This document shows positions 24,801 through 32,928 of a stretch of 64,000 nucleotides of DNA, in pieces (within the stretch, counting starts at the first letter, position 1; the number at the start of each line of letters is the position of its first letter). Source of the DNA: Sphingobacteriales bacterium (GTDB taxonomy: Bacteria > Bacteroidota > Bacteroidia > Chitinophagales > Chitinophagaceae). The notes beneath the pieces were generated by a model that was given only the letters and a program-made list of their open reading frames with translations, was not told where the DNA came from and made no database searches. The stretch lies in NCBI GenBank assembly GCA_027484425.1, contig JAIXSZ010000014.1, positions 1 through 64,000 of the forward strand, read 5' to 3'. A program made the position numbers and the translations under genes.

Positions 24801-26558
24801 TCCGCCATACCCGCTGAAAAGAGGTTAATGATGATGCTTCAGAAAAAGCTAAAGTCATTAGATGCCAATACGACTTCAAATCAAAAACAATCCACCAAAA
24901 TATTAGACGTGCCGGACTTTCTCAATAAGTACGGTGATAAGATCGTGAAGGAGTATTTGGGTGAAAACCCGGACATAAATGACCTATTAGACGATCCACT
25001 TCGTTTAAAGGACAGCAAAGCAGATGGCAGTGGGGAAACAACCGTGTCGGAAGATGCAGCGCACAAGGTGAGCGGGCGTGTAGCGGTATTGTCCACTAAA
25101 ATGCAGCAAGATTTTTACGTGGAGATAGCGGAGCGGTACAATGACTACGAGCAGTACCTGCGACAGGTAGGCGAATATGATCTTGAGGTCGAAGCAATGA
25201 ACCTCGACACAGAAACGCTCAGTGCCAAAGTGGTAAAAATGGGTAAGGGTTCAGACAGCGCATTTGGCGAGGATAGCATACTGGAGACGGTTCGGGCTAA
25301 TGTGCTGAAAAAGCCTTTTACAACAACTGAACTGCAAAACCTGCTTGCGGAAGCACTAAAAGGTGGTGATGCTTTATCGCTGCAACAGGAACTGATTGCT
25401 GAATACCAGCAAGACAGCGAACGCAGGTTACAGGAAGACCAACAGGAAGCTATTGACAAGTATGATGAGTTGACCAGGAATGTACCTGAAGAGAAAAAGA
25501 TAAAAAAAGTTACGGATACAACCGAGCGGGAACAGGCAATCAGGGAGCGGGTGAAAGAACTTACAGATGCCAAAGAAGGGCAGCTAAAGGTACTCCGGGT
25601 TAAAGCCAACAACCGCAGGCAGTACCTTGAAAAAATATTCCGCTTCTTTTATACCGGGAGAACGCTTAGATATCCGATTGAAAGTTTTACAGGTGGCAAC
25701 GAACTTGTTCCGGCTGTATTTATCGGATATACCATTGATAAGAAAAAACGCAACCCTTATGCACCTTCGCTCATAAAACTTCGTTTTGCCGTTGCCAACA
25801 GCAGCAAATACCTCTCTATACCAGCCTCTTATTCGGAAGATGTAATGTCTATCATAGGAGCAAGTGCGGATCAATACCAGCCGGATGCGGAGACACTGAT
25901 GAGGCAATGGGAAGACTATACCAAACAAAACTATGTTGACCGGAAGGTAAGGCACATTATTACTGGCAACTTATTACAGGCGTTTAGTGATTTCAAGGGT
26001 AAGCTGGTTAGTTACACCACCAATGACGGGAAAACAATCAAGGGTATACTAATGCCGGAGAACTGGAATCCGGGCGAACAGATACAAGACAAAGTAGTTG
26101 TGCCGATCATTAAAGCCTTGCCACTAATCAAATCGCTGGTTAATGGAAGGCAGATCGTTACCAATACCGGGGTATCCTTGTTCCGAACAAGGGGCTATTA
26201 CAAAATTATCGTAGCTGCTTCTCGATCAAAAGGTGGTGAAATATACCTCGACAAGCAAATATTAGCCATGGTAGAACGAAACAACTTCGACAAGGTGTCT
26301 GATAAAATGGTGGCCATGATCGAGGATAACCGGATCAGCCAGCTTGTCGAAGTCTTACAAATCAACCATAGTTGTGCTGTCACCATTAGTTCTGCACAGT
26401 TCAGCGAAATAGGCAAAAGCAACCATAGGTATAGCAGCCGCAAGAAAATTGAGTTACCAGTATTAATTCCTGAACAAACTGCACCGGACAATACGGTTCT
26501 ATTATTGGAATTGGAAGCGGAAGCACTCGCATTAGAACTTGAATTACTTGCAGCATAA
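21843..26558 (+). CDS. DarB-like protein: N6-adenine methyltransferase fused to Strawberry-notch-type helicase
   Basis: 1571 residues. N-terminal methyltransferase domain: YGFEPSAGNG (SAM motif) and TNPPFGKLD near residue 196 (catalytic NPPF). A superfamily 2 helicase domain follows with DQTGIGKGRIA (about 445, Walker A of the Strawberry-notch type), FILDEAHNSSG (about 572) and, in the second RecA lobe, NQSGSTGASAH and QKRGRINRTGQ. The C-terminal third is helical and charged. Phage P1 DarB has this fusion and protects injected DNA from type I restriction. The longest gene of the element; a DNA-protection role on entry is the leading guess, replication or packaging being alternatives. Confidence 0.85.
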   Translation: MSYNLSSKGTITLPDERLMQFVHKVEQDLTTGKSYNKTSIEKLATTYGITDKTEVKELTELAIVRKARAIAAGAGTVKQHFDSIVALYYKQVNLSHRTSQSILLQQYSTPAPIGYIAGIFCGLDKLSIHGGYGFEPSAGNGLLTIAGKPERIYVNEVDTIRNRNLRTQGFANVWDRDASKPFFDVQNNFVAVITNPPFGKLDKPVLFDTFKIDTLDHLMALRALETMTYDGKAAIIIGGHTSWDHRGRIQAGRNRIFFNYLYSRYHVADVLLIDGKKLYSRQGTSFNVRLILVDGRKQKPAGVAPVYDAQKDKVVTTFDELYERVTDAMDTKTAHKMNRLSELEREALGLQAAFGFGELGAPYMPASESCVVLNTQVPDSMAFETQSAIAQIKEEVGGDIDGFVRHRLKFSSHTALCKALSAEQIDAVATAIYNIEARGQGMIIGDQTGIGKGRIAASIIRYAVCQGLKPVFLTEKANLFSDIYRDLSAIGSGHLKPFIVNGKESKTDIKDEDGNIVYQAPAAPEQQSIFASRELPAKYDFVVATYSQFNSPEKKPEKPSFLQAIAEDNIFILDEAHNSSGSSNTGEFLQRVVGNTKGVIFLSATFAKRPDNMPIYAMKTAISDCNMSKDELVDAITRGGVALQEVLSSQLVAEGQMLRRERSFEGIEVNYISLDDKAEEHKAIADNITEILREIISFQDRFINEQVAELDKIAVAEGKEVGVREGTSQAGVDNQPYFSKVFQVINQMLFSIKAESVAERAVMRLKEGKKPIIAFASTMGSFIETIENDKGLPVSDGDTINADFSEVLKKGLDGILRYTEKDVDGNSIYKKFEVSELPPEAQVDYNRIAAAIRSVSTGITISPIDVILKRLKDAGYTVAEVTGRKYELQLNTKTGKGLVLSRKRLNTNDAFRQFNNNEVDVLMINQSGSTGASAHAIPTAKVPANQVRQRVMIVLQAELDINTEVQKRGRINRTGQILKPIYDYVTSAIPAEKRLMMMLQKKLKSLDANTTSNQKQSTKILDVPDFLNKYGDKIVKEYLGENPDINDLLDDPLRLKDSKADGSGETTVSEDAAHKVSGRVAVLSTKMQQDFYVEIAERYNDYEQYLRQVGEYDLEVEAMNLDTETLSAKVVKMGKGSDSAFGEDSILETVRANVLKKPFTTTELQNLLAEALKGGDALSLQQELIAEYQQDSERRLQEDQQEAIDKYDELTRNVPEEKKIKKVTDTTEREQAIRERVKELTDAKEGQLKVLRVKANNRRQYLEKIFRFFYTGRTLRYPIESFTGGNELVPAVFIGYTIDKKKRNPYAPSLIKLRFAVANSSKYLSIPASYSEDVMSIIGASADQYQPDAETLMRQWEDYTKQNYVDRKVRHIITGNLLQAFSDFKGKLVSYTTNDGKTIKGILMPENWNPGEQIQDKVVVPIIKALPLIKSLVNGRQIVTNTGVSLFRTRGYYKIIVAASRSKGGEIYLDKQILAMVERNNFDKVSDKMVAMIEDNRISQLVEVLQINHSCAVTISSAQFSEIGKSNHRYSSRKKIELPVLIPEQTAPDNTVLLLELEAEALALELELLAA

Positions 26559-26569
26559 AATATAAAACC

Positions 26570-28036
26570 ATGTACACACCAGACAATTATTATGCACAAA
26601 TCAATAGCTTGGTTTTCAACACGCTTCCTGAAGCCCTTCGCAAAGGACATGACTTCGTAACCAAGGTTACCAGCAATGGCACAAACTGGACAAATTATCA
26701 TTCCAGCGAAACCATAAAAAAAACAATCAATACCTATTTTGAAAAACTGGCTGATTTTGTTGGCAGCACAAAGAAAGCAGCTAAGACTTCCACCAGAAAA
26801 ACAAAGCAGAAGGACACGGCAAAAGAGATCATGGTAGAAGCTATGCGCAGGCAAAGCAAATCTAAAGCCAGCAAAGTAAGTTCTGAGCATGAGCCAACAA
26901 TGGTGGAACGTATGCCGGATGAAATACGTTTTATCAAGCGTTTCGTGAATCTTGACGGCAAATCAAAAACGAAAGAGGAGGTATTGTCTTTTCTCAATAG
27001 TCTCCAAAAATCTATACTAGAGAAGAAGATACGCAAGACATCGACTTATGCGAAACAGATCCGGTTTATTCAGGACAGCCTGATTGAAACATACAATGAA
27101 ATGGGGACAAAAATCGCATTTCAACTAAAGCCGGAAACCCTTGAGGCCCTTAGTAAAATTGCAAATGACGAAAAAGTGATGCCTTCCGTGGGTTTTATCA
27201 AGCGGTATATCAACCTAAATGGTAAGGCTGGGATGAAAGAAAAGGCAAAATTGCTACTAGGTCAGATCAACCGTGCCTACGAAAAAGGTAATGTAAAAGA
27301 TACCGACCCTTACATTATTGAAATCCACGACATCAAAAAGAACCTCGAAACCTTTATTTCCGACAAGTCCATTAAGGTACTGAAAATCGAGAAGAACAGC
27401 CTGAATGGGTTGGAAGGTATTCTCGGCGGTTGCTCCTGCCACAATCTGAATGGATTTGATGATGATTTGCAAGGGGATAAACCGGTTATCATGAATAGCA
27501 TGGACTTTGCCAATATGCGCTTCAAAACACTTGGCTTAGGAGGTAAGTGGCTGGATTTGATTGGTGATCCGTCTACAAACTTCTCCATAATGGTATTCGG
27601 TAAGCCTAAGATGGGCAAGTCTTATTTGTGTATTGATTTTGCCGGATACCTGGCTCGGAATCATGGCAAGGTATTGTATGTGGCAAAAGAAGAAGGGTTG
27701 GATAAGACCTTGCAGGATAAACTGAATGACAAAGACGTAAAACATCAGAATTTGTACGTTGCCTCTGCCCTGCCTGATAGCTTGACGTACTATGACTTCA
27801 TCTTTCTGGATAGCGTAAATAAGCTGGGCTTGCAACCGGAAGAACTAAACAGGTTAAAGGCAATGTATCCACAAAAAGCGTTTATCTATATCTTTCAGAC
27901 TACTAAAGATGGTAGGTTCCGAGGTGCAAATACCTTCCAGCATGATGTAGATAGCGTTATTGAAGTGCCAGAGAGGGGGAAAGGTGTGCAGTATGGTAGG
28001 TTCAATCAAGGGGGTGAAATTCAAATATTCAATTAA
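26570..28036 (+). CDS. RecA-fold (RadA/KaiC-like) ATPase with duplicated N-terminal domain
   Basis: 488 residues. Two related repeats, RFIKRFVNLDGKSKTKEEV (about 119) and GFIKRYINLNGKAGMKEKA (about 207), each followed by a helical tail. Then NSLNGLEGILGGCSCHNLNG near residue 277, carrying the operon motif, and a C-terminal ATPase with FGKPKMGKSYLCIDF (Walker A), VLYVAKEEG, YDFIFLDSV (Walker B) and TTKDGRFRGANTFQHDVDSV, which parallels the RadA C-terminal motif. Possible packaging or recombination ATPase; no FtsK/HerA signature was recognised. Last gene of the operon. Confidence 0.75.
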   Translation: MYTPDNYYAQINSLVFNTLPEALRKGHDFVTKVTSNGTNWTNYHSSETIKKTINTYFEKLADFVGSTKKAAKTSTRKTKQKDTAKEIMVEAMRRQSKSKASKVSSEHEPTMVERMPDEIRFIKRFVNLDGKSKTKEEVLSFLNSLQKSILEKKIRKTSTYAKQIRFIQDSLIETYNEMGTKIAFQLKPETLEALSKIANDEKVMPSVGFIKRYINLNGKAGMKEKAKLLLGQINRAYEKGNVKDTDPYIIEIHDIKKNLETFISDKSIKVLKIEKNSLNGLEGILGGCSCHNLNGFDDDLQGDKPVIMNSMDFANMRFKTLGLGGKWLDLIGDPSTNFSIMVFGKPKMGKSYLCIDFAGYLARNHGKVLYVAKEEGLDKTLQDKLNDKDVKHQNLYVASALPDSLTYYDFIFLDSVNKLGLQPEELNRLKAMYPQKAFIYIFQTTKDGRFRGANTFQHDVDSVIEVPERGKGVQYGRFNQGGEIQIFN

Positions 28037-28810
28037 AGCGTAACTATCAGTTGAAAGACATTTATATGTTTTAGGGGATTATTGTGGTAGACTTTTTAAG
28101 AAAAAAGCATACAGGGTATTTTAATCGTAGTAATAACATTACTTTCAATGTGAAATAGAATCGAGATTGGATAAACTGTTTACGCAAGTAAAAACACTTC
28201 ATGCAACCGGGCGATTTCAGTAGGTTGCATAATACATAGGTTAATTGTTCCATTTTTTTACCACAAAATTTTCTGTAGAACCAATTTATACTGCTAACTG
28301 AATAAGATGCACAGTATGAACATAAATAAATAATACACACGTGTTGTCTGCTTCAATACATGTGTATCATTTATAAAGTATCAAGACATTAAAAATATTC
28401 ACTAACAAAGGTCTTATGTATGTGAATACTTTATTGATATAAATTGTATTTTCGAAATCATATGTCTTAGTTCAATTATAGTGCTGGTTTTGTTTAATAC
28501 TATTTAATTTTAAATTACATATATCCGAAATGAAGATTCTGTTCTCAGGCTGGTTGCATTTTACCAACTTGTACCCAAAACCTAATTCCTGACCGCAATA
28601 ACTAGTACTTCTTTCATTATTCAGTTAGCAATAAAACACCATGTTTACCAAAACATGATAAAGTAAATAATTCATATACAATAAGTATATAAAATGATAT
28701 TGGTTAATGACTTTGAGCTCTTAAAGTCACTTTGTATTTAATAAACATAGACATTGAGAACTGTAGCAATTACATAGGGGCAATTACAGCGAAAACTCTA
28801 TAAATCAATA
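28037..28810. other. AT-rich gap at the right edge of the element
   Basis: 774 bases with no convincing gene. Base composition becomes noticeably AT-richer directly after the ATPase stop, suggesting the right boundary of the virus-like element lies here. No copy of the tRNA-Leu 3' end was found in this stretch. A reading frame at 28071-28340 (minus) is rejected for lack of any support. Confidence 0.5.
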
Positions 28811-29455
28811 TCATCTGTATCCGTATTTAGTGAGCAATTCTGTGTCTTTAACAAATATTGTCTTGCCATTTTCCATAAAATAGATATCATCACTAATGTC
28901 AAGTATCATTTTATACTGATGGTCTGTTATAATTAGACCTTTTTTTTTCTTTATATCCAACATCAAGTCTGCCAATCTCTTACATTGAATGGGGGAAATG
29001 TGCATAAATGGCTCATCTAAAATAGTAAATCGTGTATTTTGCAATAAAATTACTACTGTAATAAAAAGCCGCCCCAAACCAGTAGACAATTTAGTCAATT
29101 CTACTTGATGGTATTCCTCAAATTCTGGGAACATGCTATAAAGTAATCCCGAATCGATTTCATAATCCTCTATTACTCTGAGTAATTTTTTATTTTTAAA
29201 AAAATTTCTCTGAGGCAAAAAATTAATAAGTCCTGGCTTCGTATATATTTTTCGAATCAACGTTGCATTGACGTGAATCAGTGAACTACTTGATATTATG
29301 CCATAGACTGCTGATAGAAGTGTTGATTTTCCAGCGCCATTCCTGCCTAATAATCCAGTTATTGTCCCTAAACTCGATCCAATTACACAGCCATCTAGTA
29401 TCTTTCTACCATGAATTGATACATAAATATCTTCTGCTATTAACCTATCAAGCAT
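28811..29455 (-). CDS. ABC transporter ATP-binding protein of the lanthipeptide cluster
   Basis: 214 residues: Walker A GRNGAGKST (37-45), Q-loop region FLPQRNF, signature KLSTGLGRL, Walker B FTILDEPF and switch His in ITDHQYKM. The signature LSTGLGR departs from LSGGQxR at two positions. Likely powers export of, or self-protection from, the lanthipeptide made by the upstream genes. It overlaps the preceding membrane gene by 16 bases. No peptidase domain, so leader removal must be by another enzyme. Confidence 0.8.
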   Translation of the reverse strand: MLDRLIAEDIYVSIHGRKILDGCVIGSSLGTITGLLGRNGAGKSTLLSAVYGIISSSSLIHVNATLIRKIYTKPGLINFLPQRNFFKNKKLLRVIEDYEIDSGLLYSMFPEFEEYHQVELTKLSTGLGRLFITVVILLQNTRFTILDEPFMHISPIQCKRLADLMLDIKKKKGLIITDHQYKMILDISDDIYFMENGKTIFVKDTELLTKYGYR

Positions 29456-29769
29456 ACTTTATGGAATATAATAACAATTGATATATATATAATTATGTCA
29501 AAAATGTAGGGGATAATATAAATAAGATTTTTCTCTACATTCAAATTGTAATAGTATAAAAATGTATGTTTATTTAAATTATAAATTATATAGTATATTG
29601 GTAATGAGCAAATTATCTTGATGACAAACAACACCTTGTACGTCTCAACAGTATTGTCTTTCCAATACAATAATAATAATAGACATGCTAAATTAACAAT
29701 TGATGTTGCAGTAAGAAAATACTCTGTAAAAATTCTTAAATACAATTTAACACCCTTTACACATAACAT
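29440..29769 (-). CDS. Small hydrophobic membrane protein next to the ABC ATPase
   Basis: 109 residues with about three membrane helices (IVNLACLLLLLYW, VLFVIKIICSLPIYYIIYNL, IIPYIFDIIIYISIVIIFH). The overlap with the ATPase gene suggests it is its membrane partner, although it is much shorter than a usual permease. It may form a multimer, be truncated, or be an immunity protein. Confidence 0.6.
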   Translation of the reverse strand: MLCVKGVKLYLRIFTEYFLTATSIVNLACLLLLLYWKDNTVETYKVLFVIKIICSLPIYYIIYNLNKHTFLYYYNLNVEKNLIYIIPYIFDIIIYISIVIIFHKVCLIG

Positions 29770-29798
29770 TTATTACATATTTTATTGCCGATTACAAA

Positions 29799-32700
29799 TT
29801 AAATAGGCGATTTTTCTCTAGCCAATAACGATTTATAATGCTTACTTAAAAAATGATATATAACAAGCTCATATTTTCTCTGTTGAGTAGTGAATAACCT
29901 ATTGATAAACATATGAATAATATGTGTTATTAAACCACTTCCTATTTCAGTTTGCTGTCCCAATATAAATTCGATAACTTCTCTTTGTTTTAAAGTCCGC
30001 AAGGTTATGATGCTTGCCACCTCAAGTATATCATTCTTTACATCATTATTTTTATCTATGAATGATTCAATGTCATTTTGAAATTTCCTGTATTTTTTAT
30101 TTAATTGCTTTTGAAGAACAGGTGAAGCACCAAATTCATGAAAAAAATCATTTTGGCCTTTTGAGAGAATGTCAACACGCTTGTCAATAGTAAAGTGAAA
30201 GTCATCTAGTAATGCTCCTATTGTTCTAATAGCAATCAGCACTTTGATTTTTGTCGATGTAATAAACTGCAGGGCTCTCAATATTTGTAAAACTAGAATC
30301 GAATCGTAGTAGAATATTGTTTCTATTGATTCCATAAATTGGGGTGTATATCTTTCTATTTCTCTTTCATATGTCCCAAGTTCTACACAATGAATTGAGC
30401 TTTGACTAGTGAATGAATAAATTGTTTGCAAGAATTTGTTAGATAAATCTTGCTGTTTATTCTTGTCCCTGTTATAAAACCGTATACGTAAATGGTTGAA
30501 ATCATCTTTATATCTGATGAAAAAAAATTTTTCAAACAATCCTTCTCGTTGGCCATTTTCAATAAAGGGCAGCAATACATTTAAAAGAAATTCCTCTGCA
30601 CTTTTTGTGCCTATATAAACCCGGAAATAATGCCATTCGGAAAAGGGTAAAAATTTTCGTTGCGGCATATGCTGATAGTTGGAGATAGGCGATATCACTT
30701 TATTTAACGACGACCTTTTCACAGGGATTATCATTTCATTTACAAACATTTTACCATTTGTATCCTTTACGATGCAATTCTCATCATTAAAGAGGAATTC
30801 TTGCAAAAGAACCGATTGCCGTTTTTCTATTTCTTGAACGAGTATTTTTACATTAAGTGTATTATCCATATCAAGTAATAACTCATTATCACCAGATGTT
30901 AAAACTACTTGTCTATTTATTTTATATTTATTTCTAATATTGCAAGACCATTGAATGAATTTATCATCATTGTCCCAACTTATTTGACCTTTAATGTCAG
31001 AAAGCTGAATTTTCCACTGCGCCCTAGAAAGTATAAGATTCTTGTACACTACTCTCGGCAGGAATACAGAAGCGCTGGAATTCAATACCCCCCAATCCCA
31101 AATTTGCTGATAGTAACCTTGCTTTTGTATATCGCAGAGGAATTTATATATAGGCAATGTCCTTGTACTATAATTGTGTGCAGTGGTCAATCTTGGAACT
31201 ATTACTTTATTATATTTCCGACTCCGAAGTATCACCTGTCTGTTGCGGACAGAAACAGTAAGGTCAGTAATTGGTATCTGGAACTCTTTATCTATCCCTG
31301 AAATACCGCCATATGGAATCTCGTAACTTCTTAATACAGGGCGCAATAAAATATTCCCAATTCTTGACTCTGGTAAATGAACTATCTCAGCGTATAAAAT
31401 TTCGGGATTTTCTTTTTCTTCAGCCAGTAATATCTCTTTTGTGAAATCCTTAATTTCACTATTACCGTGTGCAAACCTAGCGAGGAGATTTCCACCTGAC
31501 GGGCCAGACAATCCTTTCAGATTAAACATATAATTATTTATATCAAGTCGACCATTCTGTGAAAACAAACTTCCCATTATTGCCATGCTGCTTGGGAAAC
31601 TGTATTCTTTAGACATTTCAGTAAATAATTGTAACTCCTCTTCTTTAATATCTATGACAGTTTCATTACTGCAAATGCATCTGTTATATTTTTCTAATAC
31701 AAAATGTTGGATATAGTTGAAGCGATTTTCGATTTCAATCATTCCTTGTTTTTCTTTGTTGTTAGTCGCAAGGTCGTCTATAATAGAATTATCCCCAATA
31801 GAGTTATCGGTTGCTTCTGAATATCCGACACCCATGTCATTATCCAAAGCGAAAACCAAAGGTATTTCTGCAGATTCATACTTTAACTGAAACCTTTTCA
31901 CAAACTGCTCTAAGTCAGAGTTTTCAATTTTTAAAGAGAGCCTTTCTAATTCACTAATTTGACAAAGTATACTTTCCAAAATGTCTTTTTGAATACTTTG
32001 TGACTTAGTAGTTAAAAACATATCAACTTGTAGAGCAACGCCGGAATCTATACCTACGCTGACTATATTCTTACTTAGCCCTTCAACTATTCTTTTATAT
32101 AAGTCAACATTACGTTTACTATTAAGGATATCATTTTGAATCGTCAAAAGATTATTTAGGAAATCATCATCTACAAACTCGTTACATTTTAATTTATTAA
32201 CAAGTTGTTCAAAAGGCTCAATTCCCGTAACAGATGGCTCTAGTTCACTGGTTAATATCTGTGAATCGATCAACTCATTAACAAACACGCTCGCTTCTGC
32301 ATGATCTACTGCTGCAATTTGACTAATGTATTTGGTCAATTCATTTATGGTTTTCCCACTAATAGAAAAGGATAATATCTGGTCAATATATGCGCTTCCA
32401 CTAAATGAGCTTAGAAAGTACTGTCTAGGACCGTATATATTATCCGACTCCACATATCTGTAATTGTCAAAGACTTTATATAGCGTATTATTTGGGTAAT
32501 ATGCTGAATTGCTTTTTATATGACCTATCTGTAGTATTTTATTTGTAATTGAAGAGACATAATCAGTGTCAATTCGCATATAACGAGAATGTTTCCTATT
32601 GTCTTCAAGCACAATGTCTGTATTCCTGTCGATATCAATTAAACAGACACCTGCAAACGTAGCGAAAGGAGTACACCTCATACAACTTCTTACCCAATAT

Positions 32701-32921
32701 TTTACAATAGAGGTAATAATCCTGTTATATTTTTTATCGTCTTTTTCACTTCTCTCCTTATTCGATACAACCTTCAAGTATTCACTGAATAATGCTGGCG
32801 AAGCTAGGTAAAGCCCTTCAAGAAAGACTTCGTTATTAATTTGCTCAAAATCCAAAGCGTTCAAATCATTAATGCTTTGTAATGGCGTTCTAAGTAAGAT
32901 TTTCGAAAACAATGAGTACAT
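29799..32921 (-). CDS. Class I lanthipeptide dehydratase (LanB), full length
   Basis: 1040 residues. LanB uses glutamyl-tRNA to dehydrate Ser/Thr of the precursor core. The N-terminal glutamylation domain (RTPLQSIND, then YWVRSCMRCTPFATFAGVCL near residue 75, a known LanB segment; RNRQVILRS further on) is followed by the SpaB_C elimination domain from about residue 743 (FSEWHYFRVYIG, FFIRYKDDFNHLRIRFYN, and the ELGTYEREIERYTPQFMESI pattern). Both domains lie in one protein, unlike the split dehydratases of some Bacteroidota clusters. Seven bases after LanC. Confidence 0.92.
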   Translation of the reverse strand: MYSLFSKILLRTPLQSINDLNALDFEQINNEVFLEGLYLASPALFSEYLKVVSNKERSEKDDKKYNRIITSIVKYWVRSCMRCTPFATFAGVCLIDIDRNTDIVLEDNRKHSRYMRIDTDYVSSITNKILQIGHIKSNSAYYPNNTLYKVFDNYRYVESDNIYGPRQYFLSSFSGSAYIDQILSFSISGKTINELTKYISQIAAVDHAEASVFVNELIDSQILTSELEPSVTGIEPFEQLVNKLKCNEFVDDDFLNNLLTIQNDILNSKRNVDLYKRIVEGLSKNIVSVGIDSGVALQVDMFLTTKSQSIQKDILESILCQISELERLSLKIENSDLEQFVKRFQLKYESAEIPLVFALDNDMGVGYSEATDNSIGDNSIIDDLATNNKEKQGMIEIENRFNYIQHFVLEKYNRCICSNETVIDIKEEELQLFTEMSKEYSFPSSMAIMGSLFSQNGRLDINNYMFNLKGLSGPSGGNLLARFAHGNSEIKDFTKEILLAEEKENPEILYAEIVHLPESRIGNILLRPVLRSYEIPYGGISGIDKEFQIPITDLTVSVRNRQVILRSRKYNKVIVPRLTTAHNYSTRTLPIYKFLCDIQKQGYYQQIWDWGVLNSSASVFLPRVVYKNLILSRAQWKIQLSDIKGQISWDNDDKFIQWSCNIRNKYKINRQVVLTSGDNELLLDMDNTLNVKILVQEIEKRQSVLLQEFLFNDENCIVKDTNGKMFVNEMIIPVKRSSLNKVISPISNYQHMPQRKFLPFSEWHYFRVYIGTKSAEEFLLNVLLPFIENGQREGLFEKFFFIRYKDDFNHLRIRFYNRDKNKQQDLSNKFLQTIYSFTSQSSIHCVELGTYEREIERYTPQFMESIETIFYYDSILVLQILRALQFITSTKIKVLIAIRTIGALLDDFHFTIDKRVDILSKGQNDFFHEFGASPVLQKQLNKKYRKFQNDIESFIDKNNDVKNDILEVASIITLRTLKQREVIEFILGQQTEIGSGLITHIIHMFINRLFTTQQRKYELVIYHFLSKHYKSLLAREKSPI

Positions 32922-32928
32922 AATACGA

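Noticed and set aside
28071-28340. 89-codon Cys-rich frame on the minus strand that could be a second precursor peptide
   Set aside because: It starts inside AT-rich DNA with no ribosome-binding context, its cysteines are scattered along the whole length, and it lies outside the cluster.
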